Shown: positions 50,412 through 59,134 of the stretch, piece after piece
Layout of the letters: every line of letters starts with the position of its first letter
Numbering within the stretch: position 1 is the first letter of the stretch
Assembly: GCF_900108335.1 (NCBI RefSeq)
Contig: NZ_FNVT01000011.1
Location: 206,218-270,217, forward strand
Direction of reading: 5' to 3'
Origin: Nonomuraea solani
GTDB lineage: Bacteria; Actinomycetota; Actinomycetes; Streptosporangiales; Streptosporangiaceae
DNA: 64,000 nt
The notes under the pieces: generated by a model
Told to the model about the DNA's origin: nothing
What the model saw: only the letters and a program-made list of their open reading frames with translations
The model's database searches: none
Position numbers and translations under genes: made by a program

Positions 50412-51869
50412 ATGCGTACAGCGGACTCCGGCTCGCTCGCCGCCGACCGGCTCGGGGCGCCCTCCGTCGTCTACTTCGTCCTGTCGGCCGCCGCGCCGCT
50501 CACCGTCGTCGCCGGCATCGTCACCACCGGCTACGCCATCACCGGGATCACCGGGCTGCCGATCGCCTTTCTCGTGGTGGGGGCCGTGCTGGCGGTGTTC
50601 GCGGTGGGATATGTGGCGATGGCCCGGCACATCGCCAACGCCGGCGCGTTCTACACCTACGTCAGCAGGGGGCTCGGCCGTCCCGCGGGGATCGCGGCCG
50701 CGTGGGTGGCGCTGGTCGCGTACAACACGCTGCAGGTGGCCCTCTACGGCGCGTTCGGGGTGGCGGTGGCGCCGCTGCTCGAAGCCTGGCTGGGCGTCAC
50801 GCCCGCGTGGTGGGCGATCGCGCTGGTCGCCTGGGTGCTGGTGGCGGGCCTGGGCGTGCTGCGGGTGGACGTCAACGGGCGGCTGCTGGCGGTGCTGCTG
50901 ACCGCCGAGATCGCGGTGATCCTGCTGTTCGACCTGGCCGACCTGATCAACCCGGCGGACGGCGTCTACTCGGTCGAGACGCTGTCGCCGGCCGCGCTGT
51001 TCGTGCCGGGCGTGGGGGCGCTGCTGGTGCTCGCGACGCTCGGGTTCGTCGGGTTCGAGTCGTCGGTGGTGTTCTCGGAGGAGAGCCGGAACCCGCGTCG
51101 TACGGTGCCGGCGGCCACGTACGCGTCCGTGGCGATCATCGCCGTCCTGTACGCGCTCTCGGCCTGGGCCATGACGGTCGCCACCGGCCCCGGCCGGATC
51201 GTCACCGTGACCCAGCGCTACCAGGCGGACACCATCTTCGCCCTCGCGCACATCCATCTCGGCGGCACCGTGGTGAACATCGCCCGGGTGCTCTTCGTGA
51301 CCAGCGTCTTCGCCGCGATGATCTCCTTCCACAACACCACCGCCCGCTACTTCTTCGCGCTCGGCCGCGAGCGGGTGCTGCCGTCGCTCTTCGGCCGCAC
51401 GCACGCGCGCACCGGCGCGCCGGTGGCGGGCTCGATCACACAGAGCGTGCTCGGGCTGGCCGTCATCGTGCTGTACGCGATCCTGGGGCTCGATCCGCTG
51501 GTGCGGTTGTTCTTCTATGGCGGCTCGTTCGGCGGGCTCGGGGTGCTGCTGCTGATCTTCGTGACCGCCATCGCGATCATCGTCTACTTCTCCCGCGAAC
51601 CGGGCGGCGAGACGCTCTCCCGGCGGGTGATCGCCCCCGTCGTGTCGGTGATCGCGCTGGCCGTGATGGTGTGGCTGGCGCTGGACAACTTCCCGACCCT
51701 GCTCGGCGTGCCGGAGGGCCACCCGCTCGCCTGGCTGCTGCCCGCGGTCTACGGCGTCACCGCCGTACTTGGGGCGGTATGGGCGCTTGTGCTGCGGTCC
51801 GGGCAGCCCGCCGTTTACGCTCTTGTGGGGATGGGCGCCCAGGCGGCCACCGCCCAGGACACCGCATGA
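50412..51869 (+). CDS. APC-family amino acid permease
   Basis: A 485-residue membrane protein with about 12 spans. The first span region reads VVYFVLSAAAPLTVVAGIVTTGYAITG (a variant of the APC GxG-type unwound helix), followed by GYVAMARHIANAGAFYTYVSRGLGR, the consensus APC loop, and GFVGFESSVVFSEESRNPRRTVP, the span 6-7 signature with FE. It should import an amino acid or polyamine. A GGAAGGA ribosome-binding site precedes the ATG at 50412; it is divergent from the carbamoyltransferase (185-bp gap without a clear motif) and 23 bp before a GNAT gene. Confidence 0.9.
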   Translation: MRTADSGSLAADRLGAPSVVYFVLSAAAPLTVVAGIVTTGYAITGITGLPIAFLVVGAVLAVFAVGYVAMARHIANAGAFYTYVSRGLGRPAGIAAAWVALVAYNTLQVALYGAFGVAVAPLLEAWLGVTPAWWAIALVAWVLVAGLGVLRVDVNGRLLAVLLTAEIAVILLFDLADLINPADGVYSVETLSPAALFVPGVGALLVLATLGFVGFESSVVFSEESRNPRRTVPAATYASVAIIAVLYALSAWAMTVATGPGRIVTVTQRYQADTIFALAHIHLGGTVVNIARVLFVTSVFAAMISFHNTTARYFFALGRERVLPSLFGRTHARTGAPVAGSITQSVLGLAVIVLYAILGLDPLVRLFFYGGSFGGLGVLLLIFVTAIAIIVYFSREPGGETLSRRVIAPVVSVIALAVMVWLALDNFPTLLGVPEGHPLAWLLPAVYGVTAVLGAVWALVLRSGQPAVYALVGMGAQAATAQDTA

Positions 51870-51892
51870 CGCATGAGAGGAGACCTGGGCCC

Positions 51893-52495
51893 ATGGGAAA
51901 GACCTTCACGATGAGGCCGGCCATCCGACGGGCCACGGCCGACGACGCGGAGCAGGTCGCCGACCTCGTCGCGATCGCGTTCGCCGGGCTGCGGTCGGCG
52001 TCCTACCTGGTGCCCGTCCGCAGGGAGCGGCGCAGGGTGATGACGGCCAACCTGCGGATCCTCGTCGACCACGCCGTCGAGCACGGCGAGATCCACCTGA
52101 TCGACGATGGCCCGGCCGTCGCGGTCTGGTTCCCGCACGTGTCGCCGCTGCCTCCGCCGCATGACTACGACCGGCGGCTGGCCGAGGCCACGGGTGAGTG
52201 GGTGGAGCGGTTCCGGGCGCTCGACGAGCTGTTCGATCGGCATCTGCCCGCGGCGCCGTTCCATCGGCTGGCCTTTCTGGCGGTCCACCCCGACCGGCAG
52301 AACGAGGGGCTCGGGACGGCGTTGCTCCGGCACCACCATGCCCGGCTGAACGGTATGCCGGCGTACCTGGAGGCGAGTGACCCGCGCAACCGCGATCTCT
52401 ACGCCCGGCACGGTTATCAGGGGCTGGCGCCGTACACGCTGCCCGACGGGGCGATGGTCTGGCCGATGTGGCGGCCTGGGTCGCCCGATTCGTGA
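51893..52495 (+). CDS. GNAT-family N-acetyltransferase
   Basis: A 200-residue acetyltransferase. It has an N-terminal IRRATADDAEQVADLVAIAF, motif A FHRLAFLAVHPDRQNEGLGTALL (R/Q-x-x-G-x-G/A as QNEGLG) near residues 120-142, and motif B PAYLEASDPRNRDLYARHGYQ. The LAFLAVHPDRQ pattern resembles puromycin/aminoglycoside-type and general small-molecule acetyltransferases. A GAGGAGA ribosome-binding site lies ten bases before the ATG. It follows the APC permease by 23 bp, so it may acetylate the imported amine (inference). Confidence 0.88.
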   Translation: MGKTFTMRPAIRRATADDAEQVADLVAIAFAGLRSASYLVPVRRERRRVMTANLRILVDHAVEHGEIHLIDDGPAVAVWFPHVSPLPPPHDYDRRLAEATGEWVERFRALDELFDRHLPAAPFHRLAFLAVHPDRQNEGLGTALLRHHHARLNGMPAYLEASDPRNRDLYARHGYQGLAPYTLPDGAMVWPMWRPGSPDS

Positions 52496-52503
52496 AACCG
52501 ATT

Positions 52504-52517
52504 TGTGAACCGTCACA
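52504..52517. promoter_or_regulatory. TGTGA-ACCG-TCACA inverted repeat before phoX
   Basis: A perfect 5-bp inverted repeat with a four-base centre lies 101-114 bp upstream of the PhoX start, right after the GNAT stop, followed by TTGACC (52521-52526) as a possible -35. GTTCAC elements occur on the minus strand here and on the plus strand at 52550-52555. These recall halves of PhoP boxes, but the 11-bp direct-repeat spacing is not met. Confidence 0.35.
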
Positions 52518-52617
52518 GATTTGACCGCTGACATTTACTCTCCTGTCCAGTTCACAGAATGACGAGCATGGCTCATCGTGTGCATGCGAATCGAACTGCG
52601 ATCAGGGGAGAGCCGCC

Positions 52618-53742
52618 ATGCGCCGCCGTACGTTCATCACCGCCATGTCCGCCGCGGTCGCGTTCTCGGGGGCGGTGTGGCATGAGGCGGTCGCCTCGGT
52701 GTCGGCCGGGGCGAGCCCCTACGGGCCGCTCGGCGCCCCGGACGCCAACGGCATGGCGTTACCCTCCGGCTTCACCGGCCGCGTCGTGGCCAGGTCGGGC
52801 CGGAGCGTCGGCGGCATCCTCTGGCACCCGGCTCCCGACGGCGGCGCCTGCTTCGCCGACGGCACCGGCTGGATCTACGTGTCCAACTCCGAGGTGCCGC
52901 TGGTCGGCGGGGCGTCGGCGATCAAGTTCAGGGCCGACGGGTCGATCGAGCGGGCCTACCGGATCCTCAGCGGCACCAGCGTCAACTGCGCCGGCGGCGC
53001 CACCCCCTGGAACACCTGGCTGTCGTGCGAGGAGATCTTCCGCGGCCGGGTGCACGAGACGTGCCCGCTCGGCGGCACCGCCCGCGCCCGCCCCGCCATG
53101 GGCCGCTTCAAGCACGAGGCCGCCGCCTGCGACCCCGACCACCGGGTCATCTACCTGACCGAGGACGAGACCGACGGCTGTCTCTACCGCTTCGCCCCCA
53201 CCACCTGGGGCGACCTGTCCAGCGGCCGGCTCGACGTGCTGTGCGCCCTCAGCGGCGACGCCGTCGAATGGCGCCAGGTCCCCGACCCGCAGCCCGGCAT
53301 CCTGTCGCGCCAGACCCGGCACCAGGTCTCGGCGGCCAGGCACTTCAACGGCGGCGAGGGCTGCCACTACGCCGGTGGCGTCTGCTACTTCACCGCGAAG
53401 GGCGACCGCAAGGTCTGGGCGTACGACACCGCCCGCCAGACCGTGACCGCGATCTACGACGGCACGGGCACGCTCGACGGCGTCGACAACATCACCGGGC
53501 GCCCCTCCGGCGACCTCTACGTCGCCGAGGACGGCGGCAACATGGAGATCAACATCATCACGCCCGACGGCGTGGTCGCCCCCGTCATGCGGCTCGACGG
53601 CCAGAGCGGCTCGGAGATCACCGGGCCCGCCTTCTCCCCCGACGGCCGGCGGCTCTACTTCTCCTCCCAGCGCGGCACCAGCGGCGAGTCCGCGGGCACC
53701 GGAGGCATCACCTACGAGGTGACCGGCCCCTTCCGCCGCTGA
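52618..53742 (+). CDS. phoX: PhoX-type alkaline phosphatase (DUF839), Tat-exported
   Basis: A 374-residue secreted phosphatase. The signal MRRRTFITAMSAAVAFSGAV has a twin-arginine motif, as expected for PhoX enzymes, which fold with metal (Ca/Fe) before export. Family motifs are TPWNTWLSCEEIF near residue 123, GRFKHEAAACDPDHRVIYLTEDE near 162, and repeated beta-propeller strands ending FSPDGRRLYFSSQRG. It is compact compared with longer PhoX proteins, belonging to the shorter actinobacterial group. It should release phosphate from organic esters outside the cell. The SGNH esterase gene follows 27 bp later. Confidence 0.88.
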   Translation: MRRRTFITAMSAAVAFSGAVWHEAVASVSAGASPYGPLGAPDANGMALPSGFTGRVVARSGRSVGGILWHPAPDGGACFADGTGWIYVSNSEVPLVGGASAIKFRADGSIERAYRILSGTSVNCAGGATPWNTWLSCEEIFRGRVHETCPLGGTARARPAMGRFKHEAAACDPDHRVIYLTEDETDGCLYRFAPTTWGDLSSGRLDVLCALSGDAVEWRQVPDPQPGILSRQTRHQVSAARHFNGGEGCHYAGGVCYFTAKGDRKVWAYDTARQTVTAIYDGTGTLDGVDNITGRPSGDLYVAEDGGNMEINIITPDGVVAPVMRLDGQSGSEITGPAFSPDGRRLYFSSQRGTSGESAGTGGITYEVTGPFRR

Positions 53743-53769
53743 ACCCCCCATCCCGAAGGAGCCCCCCTC

Positions 53770-54627
53770 ATGGTGCGACGTACGTTCACCCTGCTCGCAG
53801 CCCTCCTCCTCGCGCTGACCCTGGTGCCGCCCGCGCACGCCGCCCAGGCCGAGATCTACGTGGCGCTCGGCGACTCCGCCGCCTCGGGGCCGCTCGTGCC
53901 GAACCAGATCGGCCCCGACTTCGGCTGCCTGCGCTCCGACCGCAACTACGCCCACCTCACCGCCCAGAACATCGGCGCGAGCACGTTACGCGACGTCACC
54001 TGCTCCGGCGCCGACACCACGGACATGTACCAGCCGCAGAGCACCGAACTCGGCGACGTACCACCCCAGCTCGACGCCCTCACCCCGGACACCACGCTGG
54101 TCACCGTGCAGATCGGCGCCAACGACGTCGGGCTGACCGGCTTCATCGAGGACTGCCTGAACCTGCTGCCCCCGCCCATCGGCGACGCCTGCAACGACGA
54201 CTACATCGAGAACGGCCAGGACACCTGGCGGCTCAAGACCGACGCGCTGCGGCCCCGGCTGACCACGCTGGTCTCCGACATCCGCGCCCGCGCCCCGCAG
54301 GCCCGGATCTTCGTGGTCGGCTACGCGACCTACGCCCGGCCGAACGGCTGCTATCCGCGCGTTCCGATCATCCGGGCGGACGCGAACTACATCAGGGCCA
54401 CGCTCCTGTACTTCAACCAGATGCTGGCCGAGCAGGCCGCCGGAGCCGGGGCCGGCTTCATCGACCTGCAGACCCCGAGCGTCGGCCACGACCCGTGCAC
54501 CGCGCCCGGCGTGCGGTGGATCGAGCCGTACGTCCCCGCCGCCCCCGCCGCGCCGTTCCACCCGAACGCGCTCGGGATGCGCGGTTTCGCCGTCGCCGTG
54601 ACGGCGGCGGTCACCGGGGTCCTGTGA
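53770..54627 (+). CDS. Secreted SGNH/GDSL lipase-esterase
   Basis: A 285-residue exported hydrolase with signal MVRRTFTLLAALLLALTLVPP and likely cleavage at AHA. Blocks are clear: block I YVALGDSAASGP (nucleophile Ser), block III VQIGANDVGL (Asn), and block V PFHPNALGM (catalytic His). Six or more cysteines suggest the disulfide-rich actinobacterial esterases related to the S. coelicolor SGNH lipase. AAGGAG precedes the start. With PhoX upstream it may form a small exported ester/phosphoester hydrolase operon. It overlaps the convergent PucR-type gene by 17 bp. Confidence 0.92.
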   Translation: MVRRTFTLLAALLLALTLVPPAHAAQAEIYVALGDSAASGPLVPNQIGPDFGCLRSDRNYAHLTAQNIGASTLRDVTCSGADTTDMYQPQSTELGDVPPQLDALTPDTTLVTVQIGANDVGLTGFIEDCLNLLPPPIGDACNDDYIENGQDTWRLKTDALRPRLTTLVSDIRARAPQARIFVVGYATYARPNGCYPRVPIIRADANYIRATLLYFNQMLAEQAAGAGAGFIDLQTPSVGHDPCTAPGVRWIEPYVPAAPAAPFHPNALGMRGFAVAVTAAVTGVL

Positions 54628-55813
54628 GGCGGCGCGCGGCCAGCGCGGCTCCGATGCGCTGGAGGTGCGCCGGGTTCACCGGGTCGAGCCCGGTCAGGCT
54701 GACCGCCCTGCGCAGGCGGTAGTCGACGGTGTTCGGGTGCACGTGCAGCAGCTCAGCCGTGCGCCGCCGGTCGAGGCCCATGTCCAGGTACGCCTTGAGC
54801 GTCCTGAGCAGGTCGGGGTTGTCGAGCAGCGGGTCGAGCAGCCCGGCGAGCGCGGCGGTGGCCTCGCTGGATCTGGTGAGCTGGTATTCGAGCAGCACGT
54901 CGGCCAGGTGGTAGGCGCCTGGGGGACGGTCGAAGATCCGTACGACGTCGAGGACCTCCTCGGCCAGCCGGGCCGCCGCCGGCACGGCCGCCGGGGGCGC
55001 GGAGGCGGCGGCCAGCCACACGGGCACGCCCGCCGCCTCACCGGCCGCCCGCGCCAGGTCGGCGGTCTCAGGCTCCTGGTTCCGCAGCGGGATCAGGACG
55101 AGCCCGCCCGCCGTGTCCAGGGCGGGCAGGACCGGCTCGGCCACGTACCGCTGGAGCGCGCTCCTGATCCGGCGTAACTTGCGCCGCCCGGCGATCGCCG
55201 CGCCCGGCCCGTCCTCGTCGGGATGCCGGCCCGCCGCGATGGCCAGGACCAGGTAGCGCGGCGCCAGCCGGACCCCCGCGAGCGCCGCGCGCTCGCCGCC
55301 GTCGCCGCCGAGCAGCGCGGCGACGGTGGCGTGCATGGCGTGCTGCTCCTGGCTGAGCAGGCTCTCCCGCTCCTCCAGGTAGGCGGTGCACACGGCCGTC
55401 GTCGCGGCCTCCAGGTAGAGCAGCATGATCCGGTTGGCCTCCAGCACGTCGTCGAGGTCGCCGGGCCCCGCGTCGGCGAACAGCTCCTCCGCGATCATGC
55501 GCGCCCCCAGATGGTAGGCCGCGAGCAGCGCTTCGAGCGGGACGCCCTCCTGGGCGCGGCGGGCCGCCGAGTCGCGCAGCGGCGCCAGCCCGGCCCTGGC
55601 GGGCGGGCGGCGGTCACGGAAGACTCGCGCGACCAGGCGCAGGTTGTGCTCGGTGATGGCGGTGATGTCGCCGTCGAGCTCCTCTTGCGGCAGCCGCCGG
55701 TAGAGCGGGATCTGCTCGGCGAAGCCTCGCACGAGCCGCCTGGCCAGCTTGGGGACCTGACGTTCGAGCACCTCGTGCACGGGACGCCCGGCCAGGGTGA
55801 GGGCGCGGACCAC
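54611..55813 (-). CDS. PucR/CdaR-type helix-turn-helix regulator
   Basis: About 400 residues. An N-terminal helical domain (SAARRAQEGVPLEALLAAYHLGARM near residue 90) and middle region precede the C-terminal PucR helix-turn-helix TLKAYLDMGLDRRRTAELLHVHPNTVDYRLRRAVSLTG. It is the second regulator of this type in the window and belongs to the subgroup with an N-terminal RsbT-like/four-helix sensor. Start uncertain: GTG 55813 has CAGGG seven bases upstream and was preferred to TTG 55834. It is divergent from the second SARP gene and convergent with the esterase gene (17-bp overlap). Targets unknown. Confidence 0.85.
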   Translation of the reverse strand: MVRALTLAGRPVHEVLERQVPKLARRLVRGFAEQIPLYRRLPQEELDGDITAITEHNLRLVARVFRDRRPPARAGLAPLRDSAARRAQEGVPLEALLAAYHLGARMIAEELFADAGPGDLDDVLEANRIMLLYLEAATTAVCTAYLEERESLLSQEQHAMHATVAALLGGDGGERAALAGVRLAPRYLVLAIAAGRHPDEDGPGAAIAGRRKLRRIRSALQRYVAEPVLPALDTAGGLVLIPLRNQEPETADLARAAGEAAGVPVWLAAASAPPAAVPAAARLAEEVLDVVRIFDRPPGAYHLADVLLEYQLTRSSEATAALAGLLDPLLDNPDLLRTLKAYLDMGLDRRRTAELLHVHPNTVDYRLRRAVSLTGLDPVNPAHLQRIGAALAARRLTGPR

Positions 55814-55981
55814 GCTCGAACCCTGCCAGAACAAGGGCCCCGGCCACCACCCCCGATGTGCCTCCTACAGGCCGGTCACCTTGAGCCGGACCCGGTAGGA
55901 GTGGGTCAGTGGTGCAGAGCACAGGGCGTACGTAACGTTTGACACAGTCAGGCCGCAGATCCACGCCTACCCTCTCGCGCT

Positions 55982-58900
55982 ATGGGAGAGTCGCTGACCC
56001 TGCTGCTGCTCGGCACGCCGGATCTGGCCGTCGGCGGGCTGCCCATGAGCATTCGCTCCGCCAAGACGCGCGCCCTGCTCTGCTACCTCGCCACCACGTC
56101 CGGTCCGCGCTCGCGGGGTGAGCTGGCCGAGCTGCTGTGGGGCGAGCGGCCCGACGCAAACGCCCGGGGCAGCCTGCGCCTGGCGCTGTCGGAGCTGCGC
56201 CGTGAGGTCGGCGAGTGGCTCGACATCACCCGCGACCACGTACGTTTCCTGGCCGGCGACGGCTGTTTCGTGGACCACCGGCGGCTCGGCCAGGCTCCGA
56301 CGGTGGCCGAGGCGCTGGGCCTGTGGCGCGGAGACTTCCTGGACGGCGTCTCCTTCGAGGGCGCCCCCGCCTTCGCCGGGTGGCTGGAGTCGGAGCGGCA
56401 TCGCGTGCGCCTGCTGCTGCGCGGGCTGCTCGTGGCGGCCGAGCCCGACGGATCCGACCACATGGTACGGCTGGCGCGGATCGTGGCGGCGCTGGACCCG
56501 TACGACGAGGAGGCGCACCGGCTGCTGATGGTGTCGCTGGCCGGGGCGGGCAACCGGGCGGGGGCGCTGGCCTGCTTCGAGGAGCTGCGCCGGCGGCTGG
56601 CGGCCGACCTGGGCGTCTCGCCCGCGCCGGAGACCCTGGCCGTCCGCCGTGACCTCCTGCCCCGGCCCCTTCCCGCCCGCCGCACGCCCTTGCCCGTCCC
56701 CGCCACGGAGCTGATCGGCCGGGACGGCGACGTGCGGCGGCTGCGCGCGCTGCTGTCCCGTGAGCGCCTCGTCACCCTGCTGGGGCCGGGTGGCATCGGC
56801 AAGACCCGCCTCGCCATCGCCGCCGCCGCATCGTCCGAGACGGCCTTCGTGTCGTTCGCCGGCGTACGGCCGGAGGCGGCGGTCACCACGCTGGCCCGGC
56901 GGCTCGGCGTGGACCTGTCGCCGGCGCGGCCCGCGCTCGACCTGCTCCTGTCCGCCTTCACCGCCCGCGCCCTGCCCCTGCTCCTCGTCCTGGACAACCT
57001 CGAACACCTCCCCACCTTCGACCCGGTCATCGGCGAGATCCTGCGCGCCGCCCCGGGTGTGCGGGTGCTGGCGACGAGCCGGCGCCGCCTGGACCTGCCC
57101 GGCCAGGTGACGATCACCCTGGAGGGCCTGCCGGGACCGGACGCCGAGGCCCTGTTCGCGGCCAGGGCGCTCGCGGCGCGGCCGGCGTTCGACCCGGACC
57201 GCGAGGCCGCCCTGGTGGCCGCGATCTGCACCGCCACCGGCGGCCTGCCGCTGGCCATCGAGCTGGCGGCCAGCCTGCTGCGCGCCGTCCCCTGCGCCGA
57301 CCTGGCGCAACGGCTCGGCGTGGACCCCGGGCTGCTGTCCGCCGCCGGCCCCGCCGCCCGCTCGCGGCACGCCTGCATGCGCACGGTCTTCGAGACGTCC
57401 TGGAACCTGCTGGACCCGGCGGGTCAGGAGGCGCTGGCGGCGTTGTCGATCTTCCGTGGCGGCTGCACGCTGCGCTCCGCCCTGGAGGTGGCCAGGACCA
57501 CTCCCGCGGTGCTGGTCCGCCTGGTCGACCACAGCATGATCCGGCTCACGCCCTCGGGCCGCTACACCATCCACCCCCTCGTCCAGCAGCTCGCCGCCGC
57601 CCGCCTCCCCTCGGGCTCCCCGGTGCGCCGCCGCCACGCCACCCACTTCGCCCGCCTGCTCGACCGCCACGCCCCCGCCCTCCACGACGGGTCGGACACC
57701 GAGGTCACCCGGGTGCTGGCGGCGGAGCTGGACAACATCCGGCTGGCCTGGACGGCTTCGGGGGAGCCGGGCTTTCTGGATCGCTACTGGACGTTGTGCC
57801 TGCGATTACGTCTCTACGAGGAGTCGGGGGTGATCGTGCGGGACCACCTCGCCCGTACGCCGCAGGCTCCGCACCTGCGGGCTCGGTGGTCGTGGATGGC
57901 GGGGGTGAGCGCGTACCAGCTGGCCAGGGAGAAGGAGGCCGACCGTCTGGCGAACCAGGCGCTCGGCACGCTCGGCGAGCGGCTGCCCACCTCGACGGCC
58001 GGCCGCGTGGCCGCCATGGCGGGCGCCGCCGTGCGGCAGACGGCCCGGCGGCTGCTGCCGATCTCGGGCACGGACCCGGCGGGGCCCGAGGCCGCGCAGG
58101 CGCTGACGCTGCTGGCCAGGCTCGCCTACCACCGGCAGGACCTGCCCGTGATGCTGGTCGCCTCGCTCCGCCAGCTCAACGCCGCCGAACGGGCGGCCGA
58201 CCCGGCGCTGCGAGCCGAGGCGTACGCGAACTTCGCCACGATCGCCCGGATGGCCGGACGCCACGGCCTGGCCACCCGCTACGGCGACCTCGCCGACCGC
58301 GCCCTGGCCGCCATCGGCCACCCCACCGACGCCGCGAACCGGGCCCGGCTGGCCCGCGGCCTCGACCAGCTCCATTCGGGCGCGTTCGGTGCCGCCCGGC
58401 GGTCGTTCGCCGAGGGCCGGGCCAGGACGCTCGACCCGCGGATGGCGGAGAACTGCGTGGGCATGCTGGCCGAGACCGCGCTGTGGCAGGGGGACTTCGC
58501 GCGGGCGGCGGAGCTGTACGAGGAGACCGAGGAGCTGGCGTTCAAGCGGGTGGGCGGGGACGACATCGGCCGCTACTGGTGCCTGACGGGCCGGGCGGAG
58601 GCGCTGCTGCGGGTGGACGGGGTGCCGGCGGAGCGGATCGGGGCGCTGGTGACGGCGGCCCGCGCCTCCACCGACCGGCGCATCGCGTACGAGCGGGAGC
58701 TGGGCCTGCGCGACGGGCGCGTGATGCGCGTCGTCCAGGACCTGCGCCTCCTCACGGCCTCCGCCCGCCTCTTTCCGGCCGCCGTCCCGCCCGGGGAAGC
58801 GCTTGATCGGGCGCTGGAGCTGGCGGAACGGCTGCCGGCCGCGCAGCCCGGCATGATCGAATGCTGGACCGGGCTCGCCGAGCTGCTCTGGTCACTGGAC

Positions 58901-59134
58901 CCGCCGCCGCACCGGGCCACCTCGCGCCGGCTCGCCGCCCACCTGACCAGGTACGCGGCCCGCAACCCGGGTGCGGTGGCCAGGATCGGCTGGGCCCGCG
59001 CCCTCGTCCTGGCCGCGGCGGGCAAGGAGAGGGCGGCGAGAAAGACGGCGGACCAGGCCATGACCACCGCCGACCGGCTGGCGGCCCACTACGACCGCCG
59101 CCGGGCGGAAGAGATCACCCGGCGGCTTCAGTAG
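55982..59134 (+). CDS. SARP/BTAD-STAND regulator with helical repeats
   Basis: A 1050-residue regulator similar in plan to the SARP at 39623. N-terminal winged-helix-like segment (LLLLGTPDLAVGGLPMSIRSA then KTRALLCYLATTSGPRSRGELAELLWGE), BTAD (about 85-225, ending AADLGVSPAPETLAVRRD), NB-ARC ATPase with Walker A GPGGIGKTR near residue 266 and LLLVLDNLEHLP, then helical repeats (about 560-1040). The N-terminal DNA-binding part is short, as in the BTAD-led subgroup, and may bind DNA weakly. TTGACA at 55939-55944 is the only good promoter element upstream. It is divergent from the PucR-type gene and overlaps the convergent DUF418 gene by 7 bp. Confidence 0.88.
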   Translation: MGESLTLLLLGTPDLAVGGLPMSIRSAKTRALLCYLATTSGPRSRGELAELLWGERPDANARGSLRLALSELRREVGEWLDITRDHVRFLAGDGCFVDHRRLGQAPTVAEALGLWRGDFLDGVSFEGAPAFAGWLESERHRVRLLLRGLLVAAEPDGSDHMVRLARIVAALDPYDEEAHRLLMVSLAGAGNRAGALACFEELRRRLAADLGVSPAPETLAVRRDLLPRPLPARRTPLPVPATELIGRDGDVRRLRALLSRERLVTLLGPGGIGKTRLAIAAAASSETAFVSFAGVRPEAAVTTLARRLGVDLSPARPALDLLLSAFTARALPLLLVLDNLEHLPTFDPVIGEILRAAPGVRVLATSRRRLDLPGQVTITLEGLPGPDAEALFAARALAARPAFDPDREAALVAAICTATGGLPLAIELAASLLRAVPCADLAQRLGVDPGLLSAAGPAARSRHACMRTVFETSWNLLDPAGQEALAALSIFRGGCTLRSALEVARTTPAVLVRLVDHSMIRLTPSGRYTIHPLVQQLAAARLPSGSPVRRRHATHFARLLDRHAPALHDGSDTEVTRVLAAELDNIRLAWTASGEPGFLDRYWTLCLRLRLYEESGVIVRDHLARTPQAPHLRARWSWMAGVSAYQLAREKEADRLANQALGTLGERLPTSTAGRVAAMAGAAVRQTARRLLPISGTDPAGPEAAQALTLLARLAYHRQDLPVMLVASLRQLNAAERAADPALRAEAYANFATIARMAGRHGLATRYGDLADRALAAIGHPTDAANRARLARGLDQLHSGAFGAARRSFAEGRARTLDPRMAENCVGMLAETALWQGDFARAAELYEETEELAFKRVGGDDIGRYWCLTGRAEALLRVDGVPAERIGALVTAARASTDRRIAYERELGLRDGRVMRVVQDLRLLTASARLFPAAVPPGEALDRALELAERLPAAQPGMIECWTGLAELLWSLDPPPHRATSRRLAAHLTRYAARNPGAVARIGWARALVLAAAGKERAARKTADQAMTTADRLAAHYDRRRAEEITRRLQ

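Noticed and set aside
48538..51869. A natural-product cluster around the carbamoyltransferase
   Set aside because: No synthase, tailoring set or glycosyltransferase lies beside it; the neighbours are an amidase, an APC permease and a GNAT protein.
52504..52555. PhoP (PHO) box upstream of phoX
   Set aside because: GTTCAC elements exist, but the required 11-bp direct-repeat spacing is absent, so only a weak inverted repeat is reported.
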